A DNA stretch of 64,000 bases from NCBI RefSeq assembly GCF_004362055.1, contig NZ_SNXB01000007.1, positions 1 through 64,000 of the forward strand. The letters are read 5' to 3'. The translations under genes and the position numbers were made by a program. Positions 41,275 through 49,141 of the stretch are shown in pieces. The stretch's first letter is position 1. Every line of letters starts with the position of its first letter. This DNA is from Flavobacterium sp. 245 (GTDB taxonomy: Bacteria; Bacteroidota; Bacteroidia; Flavobacteriales; Flavobacteriaceae). The notes under the pieces are model-generated. The model did no database searches and was not told the DNA's origin. It worked only from the letters and a program-made list of their open reading frames with translations.

Positions 41275-42042
41275 CTATTCACATTCTTCATATGAGTATG
41301 ATAAAGGTTTCCAATTATGATTATTCAAAAGATAATATCTTTCTCCATTGCAATAACCATCATCCCATTCCACAACAGCAAATTTCATAGAAGCAAAAAG
41401 TATGATTTTATTAATTCTATCATTGGGCGAAAAACGACGACCGTTAGAGAAAAAGTCTTTTATTTTGTTCCTTAAAAACCTCTCTCTATCTTCATATTTA
41501 CCATATTCAACTAAAAAAGTTTGAAAGATATTATTATAATTATTATCTAAATATAAAACTTTATGATTTTTATAAGTTGGATTAAAATTATTCAAAGTAT
41601 CAATTTTAGCACTTTTAGCTTTCTCTTTAAGTTCATAACACAAACTGTTTAATTTGTCTTCTTTATTATTGATGTTTTTAGATTGCTCTAATTGGTAAAT
41701 ACTTTTTATCAAGTCGTTAGTTCCTGAGTCTTCCTTTACAATATCTATTATTAATTTTCGAGTATCAATTAATATATATTTATCCCTTTCAAGTTGGGAA
41801 TGATTTACTTCATTAGAGTAAATATCTTCAAATATGTTATTTACAATTTTTAAAGTATTATTTTGCGTATTAACGTTATTTGTCATTAATCCATTTTGCC
41901 AAGAGCTAAAAAACTTAAGTAGTAATGAATCTGATTTTTTTGAAAAAGCTTCTTTTAATTGAGTTTCTTGATTCTGACAAAAGATGGAGTGTGATAAAAA
42001 AAATAAAAAAACTATAATCAAATTCCTCATATTGTTTAGCAT
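41275..42042 (-). CDS. Cassette-borne secreted protein of unknown function, 255 aa
   Basis: The second ATG (42030) gives a standard signal peptide, MRNLIIVFLFFLSHSIFCQ, so residue 5 may be the true start; the first ATG lies only 8 bp from the GTTAGGT boundary. The mature protein is helical and Lys/Asn rich (LRNKIKDFFSNGRRFSPNDR). It ends in a beta stretch with Cys residues (FAVVEWDDGYCNGERYYLLN, YSYEECE). The AT content and Asn bias are a little higher than in the neighbouring genes. No known family. As in many cassettes, the gene is single, short and has no visible promoter of its own. Confidence 0.72.
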   Translation of the reverse strand: MLNNMRNLIIVFLFFLSHSIFCQNQETQLKEAFSKKSDSLLLKFFSSWQNGLMTNNVNTQNNTLKIVNNIFEDIYSNEVNHSQLERDKYILIDTRKLIIDIVKEDSGTNDLIKSIYQLEQSKNINNKEDKLNSLCYELKEKAKSAKIDTLNNFNPTYKNHKVLYLDNNYNNIFQTFLVEYGKYEDRERFLRNKIKDFFSNGRRFSPNDRINKIILFASMKFAVVEWDDGYCNGERYYLLNNHNWKPLSYSYEECE

Positions 42043-42057
42043 TTGCTTGCACCTAAC

Positions 42058-42105
42058 TACTAATTACTATTTACTATTTACTATTTACTATTTACTAACT
42101 ACTAA
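42058..42105. repeat. Tandem heptamer ATTTACT
   Basis: Four head-to-tail copies of ATTTACT, flanked by TACTAATTACT on both sides, fill the space between the cassette boundary (42057) and the stop of the metallopeptidase gene (42106). It is too short and simple for CRISPR. Confidence 0.8.
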
Positions 42106-43164
42106 TTACTGAAAATCAGAAAGCTTATAATAATTCTGAAGATTTACGATAAATAATCCGCCAGCAAAAAAATCCTTGTTTATTCTTGACATAACAGGGC
42201 TGATTCCGGTACTGACATTATTGATCGTTTTTGGATACGTCATATTTGAATCATGATTAAAGCCAACGCAATGCCCAATTTCATGCGAAGTAATATCACC
42301 GGCATTGATACTGATAAAATCATGCAATATATGTTCGGCATATCCTAATGTTGCTCCGCCTCCTAAACCTGAAACTTTATCCACTTTGCCACAATTAAAA
42401 CGGGCATGATTTAAAATATCATTATAAGCCTTTTCTTTTTCTGCCAAAGTCAGCGCTGTCTTTCCATCATTGCCGATAATCTGCTCATTTAAAAAAGCCT
42501 CTTTGAATTTATCCGAAACAAAAACGATTCCCATATTAAGCATCAATCCAGAAAAACGACGAATATCCTTGGCTGTTGTAGGCATCCAATTATTATTTGG
42601 GTCATTATTTGGATCATAATTATGATATTTAATTGTCCATTTTAATGCTTTCAGTTTTTTAAGCTTTAAAATGGTTTCGTTTTCTCCCGTAAAATCAAAT
42701 GCAATTTTATCTGGCGAAACTCCCGTTGTTTTATATTGTGAAAGATCTACTTTTTTGTTTTCAGCGTCTAGAAATGAAGAAATCCCGTCAACAAAAGGAT
42801 ACTTCATTTTTTGTGTGGCGTGCGCTCTAATTTTTTTTATTTTGAAAAGCTGTACCTGTGTATTGCCTTCAATTGTGGCTAAAATAACGGCATCTTCAAT
42901 GTCAAATGGAGCAAAATTAGAAACTTCAATTGTTTTTTCGTCGATTGGTTTTATTCGTATAACTTGACTTATACTGTAAGTTCTGGACTCTGAAGTCATC
43001 ACTTCTAAAGCTTCATCGTCCTGAAACATTAAAGACGAATTTTGGCTGGTATCAAAAGAAACTACTTTTGGACTTATTTTTTCTTCTGGTTTGTCATCAT
43101 CTGTTTTACTGCAGGCAAGGAACAAACTAATAACAATGGCAAGGCTAAAAATTTTCTTAATCAT
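42106..43164 (-). CDS. M57-type (dual-action HEIGH) metallopeptidase lipoprotein, 352 aa
   Basis: Lipoprotein signal with Cys18 (SLFLACSK). The zinc site H294-E-I-G-H298-x5-H304 (HEIGHCVGFNHD) is the extended HExxHxxGxxH of metzincin-like enzymes; the HEIGH wording is that of Pfam Peptidase_M57. A typical context SINAGDITSHEIGH precedes it and SPVMSRINKDFF follows, where Met may form the Met-turn. N-terminal 180 residues are beta-rich and unassigned. It is expected to be a surface or periplasmic zinc protease. No partner gene is evident. Confidence 0.85.
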   Translation of the reverse strand: MIKKIFSLAIVISLFLACSKTDDDKPEEKISPKVVSFDTSQNSSLMFQDDEALEVMTSESRTYSISQVIRIKPIDEKTIEVSNFAPFDIEDAVILATIEGNTQVQLFKIKKIRAHATQKMKYPFVDGISSFLDAENKKVDLSQYKTTGVSPDKIAFDFTGENETILKLKKLKALKWTIKYHNYDPNNDPNNNWMPTTAKDIRRFSGLMLNMGIVFVSDKFKEAFLNEQIIGNDGKTALTLAEKEKAYNDILNHARFNCGKVDKVSGLGGGATLGYAEHILHDFISINAGDITSHEIGHCVGFNHDSNMTYPKTINNVSTGISPVMSRINKDFFAGGLFIVNLQNYYKLSDFQ

Positions 43165-43360
43165 AAAAATAACAAGGATTTAGGTTAAACAGCAGATTGG
43201 AATGCGATGTTAATTTAGTAATTTTCCTGCTTTAAATCCTTAATAGGTACGATTTTTTTAACTCGTTTTTCTGTAATTATAAATTGCAAGTCCATTTAAA
43301 ACGACAGCAATATAATAAAGGTACAGTAATTCTTTTTCTACTTTATTTACTCCGCTCTTT

Positions 43361-44371
43361 TTACTTTGTCTTAACTTCTTTTACTTTCTTGATTACCTCA
43401 ATAAATCGGTATTGCATAACTTCTTTTTTTCCATCAGGTATCTCATTATAGGCCCCATAAAAAATCTTAGTTTTTCCTTTATCAATTCCATTGAATAATT
43501 TAGCTGTTTCAATTTTAACTTTATCATTTTCAACTTTCAAAGCAACAGTATCAGACAATTTAATGTTAGAAACATAACAAATCTCTGGCATAAAACCGTC
43601 TTTAGTCATTTGAGGAAAAATTCGAAATACTTTAGGTTTGCTTTCAATATTTTCTAATGTCAAGGGCAAAGTAAATTTTGAGCCCGCTTCATTAAATACT
43701 TTATCGCTAAAATCGTTTATTTCCTGCTCTTTCTGATATTTAAAGAATTCACTAGCTGGTTTTAAGCATTCTTTAGCCAAACTGATATAATTAACCGCAT
43801 CAATTAAATACCCTTTTTTATAACTTTCCTGCGCCATATTATAATAATCAGGTGCTGTTTTTTTCAATAAAGTATATTGCCCAAACTGTAAAATATTTAT
43901 CTTCCACTCGTTGCCGTACTTACCATAAATTACTGTTATCAATACATGATTGTATTCTGTATTGGGCATTAATAATACGGTGTACATCTCTTTGTTTAAA
44001 GCTTTGTAATTTATAACATAATCATTATCACCCGAAACACCAGATATCAAAGTATTAGGAATATCTACAGCTGTATTTAAAACATAGTATTGATCTACAA
44101 TTTTATAGCTATCCGTTTTATAATCATTGCTTATTTTACCAACTAATTTATCTACATCAGAATTTACTACTGAAAGCAATTTATCTGACATCAGCGCTTT
44201 TACTCCAGGAATATCATTATTCATTATTGCTTTGAATAATTTATCATTTAAAAGTTTAATTTCCTGAACCTTACTTGATTCAATACTTTCATTTTTCTGT
44301 GTTCCGTTAGTTCCAAAATTACAGCTTTGAAAAGCTACAGCTATTAGGATAATTAGTAAAAATTTACGCAT
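43361..44371 (-). CDS. Lipoprotein of unknown function, 336 aa
   Basis: Lipoprotein signal with lipobox VAFQSC (Cys17). Residues 35-160 look like an alpha+beta cone fold of the NTF2/SnoaL type (LLNDKLFKAIMNNDIPGVKA, then LITVIYGKYGNEWKINILQF), used in many small binding or export proteins. A helical middle follows with TPR-like spacing (ESYKKGYLIDAVNYISLAKE), then a beta-rich tail. No enzyme motif. It has a long leader region (327 bp to the divergent DUF2490 gene). Function unknown. Confidence 0.72.
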   Translation of the reverse strand: MRKFLLIILIAVAFQSCNFGTNGTQKNESIESSKVQEIKLLNDKLFKAIMNNDIPGVKALMSDKLLSVVNSDVDKLVGKISNDYKTDSYKIVDQYYVLNTAVDIPNTLISGVSGDNDYVINYKALNKEMYTVLLMPNTEYNHVLITVIYGKYGNEWKINILQFGQYTLLKKTAPDYYNMAQESYKKGYLIDAVNYISLAKECLKPASEFFKYQKEQEINDFSDKVFNEAGSKFTLPLTLENIESKPKVFRIFPQMTKDGFMPEICYVSNIKLSDTVALKVENDKVKIETAKLFNGIDKGKTKIFYGAYNEIPDGKKEVMQYRFIEVIKKVKEVKTK

Positions 44372-44697
44372 TCGCTTTGATTATTTGAGAGTTTTTAATT
44401 TTTAAAACACCTTATTTTTCTTAATAAAGGAAAAGCGAATATAGCTTTTATTGAAAAACAAATACACATTTAAAGACATTTAATTTATCAGAAATTGATA
44501 CCGATATTACTATAAAACCTAATTAAAAACCACTTTAAAAACCACACTTAAAGCACTAATATTAAACAAATTACATTTTCATAAACAATATAATTTTCAT
44601 AAAAAAAGACTACATTTACTTTATATTGTTTTGAATTACTGCCTTTTATATATTAAAAAGAAATTGACTGATTACACTAATTTCTATCGTACTATAT
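44372..44697. other. Divergent intergenic region
   Basis: 326 bp between the start of the lipoprotein gene (44371) and the start of the DUF2490 gene (44698). It must contain promoters in both directions, but no convincing TAnnTTTG with a -33 TTG was found. No RNA gene or repeat recognised. Confidence 0.4.
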
Positions 44698-45468
44698 ATG
44701 AAGAACACTTTTACTCGAACTTTAATCCTTCTATTCCCAATATTGGCGATAGCACAAACCGATCAAAAAAAAGAAATCAATCAACAGCTTCAAACCTGGG
44801 TTTCTATCAATACGGTAACGAAATTTGCTGATCACTGGGCTGTTATTGGAGATTTTCACATTCGTCGAAACGATTTTGTGTCTGATCCCAGTTTTTACTT
44901 TATAAGAGGAGGATTCAGCTATATACCCAACTCAAACGTGTCAATAAATGCAGGATATGCACATATGTGGCTGGCACCTTCAAATCCAGACTGGAGTACT
45001 TTTGCTGACGAAAACAGGATTTACCAGCAGGCGCAGTTAAATGCTAAAGTGGGCAATGTGAGTATTTTGCAACGAATTAGAAATGAACAGCGATGGCAAG
45101 AAAAAATTGTTAACGATGAACCCACCGGAGATTGGCGTTTTACTAATAGAGTTCGGTATTTAATGAGTTTTACTTTCCGAATTTCTGATAAAAAATCATG
45201 GCCTCAGATGGTACTTTCCGATGAAATTCTTTTACAATTTGGCAAAGAAGCTGTCTACAATACCTTTGATCAGAATCGGTTTTTTATTGGAATAAAACAA
45301 ACAATCAACCCAAAATGGAGTTATGATTTTGGGTATATGAATGTTTATCAGCAAAAATATTCTGGATATCAATATGATATGAATCACACCATAAGATTGT
45401 TTTTTTACTTAAGTACGAGCATTCGGAAAAAAGTACCTTCGACAACGGAAAATTCAGGTGACGAATGA
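44698..45468 (+). CDS. DUF2490 outer-membrane protein, 256 aa
   Basis: Signal peptide at residues 1-19 (LILLFPILAIAQ). Then comes a barrel-like series of amphipathic strands: LQTWVSINTVTKFADHWAVI, FYFIRGGFSYIP, VSINAGYAHMWL, LQRIRNEQRWQ, WSYDFGYMNVYQQ. The RxNEQRW motif and the WxSI start match DUF2490, a family of small outer-membrane barrels of unknown role. The last 15 residues are charged and unstructured. It is a plus-strand gene converging on the glycosylasparaginase gene, with a large inverted repeat between. Confidence 0.85.
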   Translation: MKNTFTRTLILLFPILAIAQTDQKKEINQQLQTWVSINTVTKFADHWAVIGDFHIRRNDFVSDPSFYFIRGGFSYIPNSNVSINAGYAHMWLAPSNPDWSTFADENRIYQQAQLNAKVGNVSILQRIRNEQRWQEKIVNDEPTGDWRFTNRVRYLMSFTFRISDKKSWPQMVLSDEILLQFGKEAVYNTFDQNRFFIGIKQTINPKWSYDFGYMNVYQQKYSGYQYDMNHTIRLFFYLSTSIRKKVPSTTENSGDE

Positions 45469-45484
45469 TTATTTTTTTTAAAAC

Positions 45485-45612
45485 ACATAGAAACATAGAT
45501 TTTGAGTGCGTAAAAAAGGCGTTTCACTTATTTAAAACAAACATAGTTGACTATGTGAAAGAAACGGTTTTTTTTCTCATCTTTTTTAACATAAAAATCT
45601 ATGTTTCTATTT
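45485..45612. terminator. Large inverted repeat, likely two-way terminator
   Basis: Arms ACATAGAAACATAGATTTT (45485-45503) and AAAATCTATGTTTCTATTT (45594-45612) pair over 17 of 19 bases. Inside lie ACATAG-TTGA-CTATGT (45541-45556) and T runs in both directions. It separates the converging DUF2490 and glycosylasparaginase genes. The repeated CATAG words also resemble scattered repeats of Flavobacterium. Confidence 0.55.
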
Positions 45613-45639
45613 GTTCACACAATTACACACAACAGATTG

Positions 45640-46635
45640 TTATTTCAAGAAATAATCCGCATCTATTAAACGGTTTCCTGTTTCATCATAAACCGCATAA
45701 TTAAAACCGCCTTGAACACAGTACGAACCATATTCGCCATTTTTGTTTAGCGCAATAAACCCAACCTGAATATCTTTTAAATCTTTATTTCTGTTTTTGG
45801 TTAATTTCACAATTCTGGCTACAGCTTCTTCACAGGCTTTTTGAGGCGATTTTCCCTGACGCATCAATTCGACAACCAAATGACAGCCTGAAATTCTGAT
45901 CACTTCTTCTCCGTGGCCAGTTGCAGTTGCTGCGCCAATTTCGTTATCGACATATAAACCTGCTCCAATAATTGGCGAATCACCAACGCGTCCGTGCATT
46001 TTAAATGCCATACCGCTTGTTGTGCATGCACCAGAAAGATTTCCGTCTGCATCTAAAGCAATCATTCCTATCGTATCGTGGTTTTCAATATTAGCAATTG
46101 GCTTGTATTTGCTGTCTTTCAGCCATTCTTTCCATTCTTTTTCTGACTCTTCTAATAGCAGATTTTCTTTTTTAAAACCCTGTTCCAATGCAAATTGCAG
46201 AGCACCATCACCAACAAGCATAACGTGAGGCGTTTTTTCCATTACGGCTCTCGCAACAGAAATAGGATGTTTTATATATTCCAGACAGGCAACAGAACCA
46301 ATATTGGCATTTTCGTCCATAATACAGGCGTCCAGCGTTACGCGTCCGTCTCTGTCTGGGCGTCCACCGTAACCAACACTTCTTTCTTTTGGATCAGCTT
46401 CTGGAACTTTTACGCCGGCTTCAACTGCATCTAAAGCTTTGCCGTTCTTCTTCAAAATTTCCCAGGCTGCTTCATTTGCAGGTATTCCAAATCGCCATGT
46501 AGAAAGCACAATTGGTTTCTTTCCTTTTTTAGAAATTGCCTTTTCTTCTTTTTCCGAATTAGATTGAAAAGACTGCAATGCAACAGCTACTGAAGCAATT
46601 GCGGTTGTTTTTATAAAATTCCTGCGATTTGTCAT
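45640..46635 (-). CDS. N4-(beta-N-acetylglucosaminyl)-L-asparaginase (glycosylasparaginase), 331 aa
   Basis: The N-terminus NRRNFIKTT followed by a hydrophobic stretch is a twin-arginine type signal, so the enzyme is exported folded. The Ntn-hydrolase self-cleavage site is NHDTIGMIALD; T188 would become the N-terminal nucleophile of the beta chain. RPDRDGRVTLDACIMD, SGMAFKMHGRVGDSPIIGAG and GAATATGHGEEVIR are family signatures. It cleaves the GlcNAc-Asn bond after the glycan has been trimmed; the classic bacterial enzyme is from Elizabethkingia/Flavobacterium. Its place behind mannosidase genes strongly suggests N-glycan breakdown. It is the last gene of the PUL 2 run. Confidence 0.93.
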   Translation of the reverse strand: MTNRRNFIKTTAIASVAVALQSFQSNSEKEEKAISKKGKKPIVLSTWRFGIPANEAAWEILKKNGKALDAVEAGVKVPEADPKERSVGYGGRPDRDGRVTLDACIMDENANIGSVACLEYIKHPISVARAVMEKTPHVMLVGDGALQFALEQGFKKENLLLEESEKEWKEWLKDSKYKPIANIENHDTIGMIALDADGNLSGACTTSGMAFKMHGRVGDSPIIGAGLYVDNEIGAATATGHGEEVIRISGCHLVVELMRQGKSPQKACEEAVARIVKLTKNRNKDLKDIQVGFIALNKNGEYGSYCVQGGFNYAVYDETGNRLIDADYFLK

Positions 46636-46709
46636 AACTTATATTTTTTAGCAACTCTCAATACCCATAAGGAGTAGCAAAATTTATCTCTACTGTAAAT
46701 TTAGAAAAA

Positions 46710-47612
46710 CTATGCTTTATACAACATACTTGCAGCACCTAATAGAGCTGCAATTTCATTATCTGTAGAAACAGAAACATTAATTTCAATTCCTGATTCT
46801 TTTATTCTTTTATTGAAAGCATCCAAGAAAAATTCACTGGCATTTGCAATTTTTCCGCCAATAATAAATCGGTCTGCGCCAAATTTTTTCAGCCAAGGAA
46901 TTACTACTTCTGCTAAATCTTCTCCCATTTCTACAAAAACTTTTTTTGCGATTTCGTCACCGTTTAAAGCAAGATTATAGAGTTCTAACCCGTTGTTTAT
47001 TGTTTTTCCTGCCAACGTTTTGTAATTGGCCAAAAGCCCTCGTGCAGAAACATAATCTTCAGCCATTCCGTCTTTAAATGCCAAATTGTAAATTTCGCCA
47101 TCGGCAGGAACAAATTCACCTGTTGAAACCGAAATTCCTTTATCAATAAAACAAGCTCCAAGTCCGGTACCAAGCGTCACTGCCATCACTTTTTTAGAAA
47201 GATTTTCACCATCTTTAAAAACTTCTCCTTTTCCAAAACAAACAGCGTCATTTTCAAAAAGAATAGGAAATTCGCTTGAAAGATTTAAAGTTCCCTGAAA
47301 TAAATAACGCACGTTAAGTCCGTAAAAATGCTCGTATTTTGACTGGTCTTTTATCCAGCAAAGTCCGTTAGTGTAGTCAAATGGCCCAGGCATGCAGATT
47401 GTAAGTCCTTTTATTGCTTCAACTTTTGAATTTTTAACCGAAGTTCGAATTACTTTTTCCCAAATAGACATAACCTCTTTTACAGGCAAATTGGAGTTAA
47501 ACGTTTCTTTATGCAGCGAAAAATCAATTACTTTCATGCTTGCAAGATCAATAATTGCAGCGGTAATATGTGTTCCTCCTATGTCAATTCCAACGGCATA
47601 TTCTATATTCAT
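46710..47612 (-). CDS. ROK family sugar kinase, 300 aa
   Basis: N-terminal ATP-binding motif AVGIDIGGTHITAAIIDL, second phosphate motif VMAVTLGTGLGACF, catalytic region ILFENDAVCFGKGE with the conserved Asp, and C-terminal FIIGGKIANASEFF. No signal peptide, so it is cytoplasmic. The usual ROK zinc site (Cys-x-Cys-x4-Cys) is missing between ADGEIYNLAFKDG and YVSARG. In this locus a mannokinase or glucokinase making mannose-6-phosphate is the best guess. Gaps of 74 and 64 bp to its neighbours fit one transcript. Confidence 0.85.
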   Translation of the reverse strand: MNIEYAVGIDIGGTHITAAIIDLASMKVIDFSLHKETFNSNLPVKEVMSIWEKVIRTSVKNSKVEAIKGLTICMPGPFDYTNGLCWIKDQSKYEHFYGLNVRYLFQGTLNLSSEFPILFENDAVCFGKGEVFKDGENLSKKVMAVTLGTGLGACFIDKGISVSTGEFVPADGEIYNLAFKDGMAEDYVSARGLLANYKTLAGKTINNGLELYNLALNGDEIAKKVFVEMGEDLAEVVIPWLKKFGADRFIIGGKIANASEFFLDAFNKRIKESGIEINVSVSTDNEIAALLGAASMLYKA

Positions 47613-47676
47613 TCTTTTGTATTTTGAACCATTTTGAGAGTAAATAATCTGTAATGGTATATTTTTTATTTTTATT

Positions 47677-49137
47677 TTAGATGTTCTTGTCTTTTAAAAT
47701 CTGCGGATAGTGAATGCTGGTATGCACAATCATTTCACCAAAAAGTGTATTGGCCCATGCAAACCATTTTCGGGTAAATTTTGCAACATCGTCTTTATGA
47801 AAAGATTCGTGCATGAAACCAGTATCTGCATTGGTTTTAATCAAATTGCTTATACAGGCTTTTATCTCATTTTCATCAACACTTGTAATGGCTCTCAACA
47901 CAATACTCATTGGCCAAATCGTATCGGCTCCGGTGTGGGGTCCTCCAATTCCTTCACCTGCTTTTCCTTTGTAGAAAAATGGATTATTTTCTGAAAGAAC
48001 CACTTTACGCGTATTCAAATAAAGCGGACTGTCTGGCGCAATTGCTCCTAAATATGGAAGTGATAATAAAGAAGGAACATTTGCATCATCCATCATATGA
48101 AAACTGCCATATCCGTTTACTTCAAAAGCAATTATTTTTCCAAATTTTGGATGCTCAATAATTCCGTTTTCTTCTAATCCTTTTTGAACCTGAGCTCTTA
48201 ATTCAGTAGCTTTGGCAACTAAATCTTTGTCTAATAAAGCTGGCAACGAGAAAATTTCGATTAAATAACCCAAAACTTCAATCGCAAACATATTGCTCGG
48301 AATCAAATAACCAAATAAAGTGCTGTCATCGCTCGGTCTAAAAGTCGAAACGATTAATCCGCAAGGTTTTACAGGATAACCGTAACCGCTCAACGGAACG
48401 CCATCTGTGGCCCAAGCTGTTTCTCTTTGAAAACTGTAAGGTCCTTTTCCGTTAAAGCGTTGTTGTTCTTTAAATGTCTGCAATACTAAAAGCATCGCTT
48501 CTTTCCATTTATTGTCAAATAAACTTATGTCTCCTGTTGCTGCCCAGTAGCCGTGCGCGAGCCTAATTGGGTAACACAAACTGTCAATTTCCCATTTACG
48601 TTCGTGAATTCCAGGCTGCATTTTAGTCATATCATTTTTCCATTCGCTTATCTTGGTAAAATCTTTATAAAAAGCATTCGCATACGGGTCAAGCAGAATA
48701 CACTTCATCTGGCGGTTGATAACACCTTTTACTAATTCAGCCAGTTTTTTATCTTCTTTTACAAACGGAATATACGGCCAGATCTGCGCTGTACTATCAC
48801 GAAGCCACATTGCATCAATATCACCAGTAATTACATAGGTATCTGGTTTTCCGTCGATAATTTCAAAATCGACTGTAGTGTCTAAAGTATTTGGAAAACA
48901 ATTTTCAAACAGCCAAGCCAATTCTGGATTTGCAATTTGCTTTTTGATTCGGACAATTGCCGCTTCAATGGCTGGACTGGTAAATTTTCTTTCTTTTAAA
49001 GGAGGCCTTTTGCTGATAAAATCTTTAAGAGCAAAATTAAAACTGTCTGATTTCATTGCAAAAACATCAGTTTGAAGTGCTAATAATCCTGCTGAAAAAA
49101 TGCCTGTATTTTTTATAAATTTTCTACGTGACTGCAT
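47677..49137 (-). CDS. GH125 exo-alpha-1,6-mannosidase, 486 aa
   Basis: Twin-arginine type N-terminus (SRRKFIKNTGIFSAGLLAL). The alpha/alpha barrel carries the GH125 signature TYVITGDIDAMWLRDSTAQI and the further motifs WEIDSLCYPIRLAHGYWAAT, SGYGYPVKPCGLIVSTFRPS, GYGSFHMMDDANVPSLLSLP and GPHTGADTIWPMSIVLRA. GH125 removes alpha-1,6-mannose by inversion, as in the trimmed core of N-glycans. It starts 4 bp after the stop of the GH92 gene at 49142, so they are translationally close and act on the same substrate. Length is normal for the family. Confidence 0.93.
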   Translation of the reverse strand: MQSRRKFIKNTGIFSAGLLALQTDVFAMKSDSFNFALKDFISKRPPLKERKFTSPAIEAAIVRIKKQIANPELAWLFENCFPNTLDTTVDFEIIDGKPDTYVITGDIDAMWLRDSTAQIWPYIPFVKEDKKLAELVKGVINRQMKCILLDPYANAFYKDFTKISEWKNDMTKMQPGIHERKWEIDSLCYPIRLAHGYWAATGDISLFDNKWKEAMLLVLQTFKEQQRFNGKGPYSFQRETAWATDGVPLSGYGYPVKPCGLIVSTFRPSDDSTLFGYLIPSNMFAIEVLGYLIEIFSLPALLDKDLVAKATELRAQVQKGLEENGIIEHPKFGKIIAFEVNGYGSFHMMDDANVPSLLSLPYLGAIAPDSPLYLNTRKVVLSENNPFFYKGKAGEGIGGPHTGADTIWPMSIVLRAITSVDENEIKACISNLIKTNADTGFMHESFHKDDVAKFTRKWFAWANTLFGEMIVHTSIHYPQILKDKNI

Positions 49138-49141
49138 ACTA

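Larger units (their letters stand above)
41139..42056 (-). mobile_element. Integron-type gene cassette, single, without integrase
   Basis: The element starts inside GTTAGGTGC (minus strand, 42051-42057), and the gene's start codon follows within 14 bp. The gene fills it and stops 10 bp before the attC-like site at 41139-41264. This tight start-gene-attC order is the hallmark of integron cassettes. Flanks read ...TTAGTAG before and TTAGTAAAC after, so the empty site could have been TAG/TTAGTAAAC. No integrase or other attC copy was seen in the window. It could be a cassette placed at a secondary site or the remains of an array. Confidence 0.55.

Noticed and set aside
42058..42105. Possible CRISPR array
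   Set aside because: Units of 7 bp without spacers; a simple tandem repeat. The octamer array near 53970 fails for the same reason.
45465..45704. Plus-strand open frame downstream of the DUF2490 gene
   Set aside because: It covers the inverted repeat and the 3' end of the glycosylasparaginase gene; low-complexity translation.
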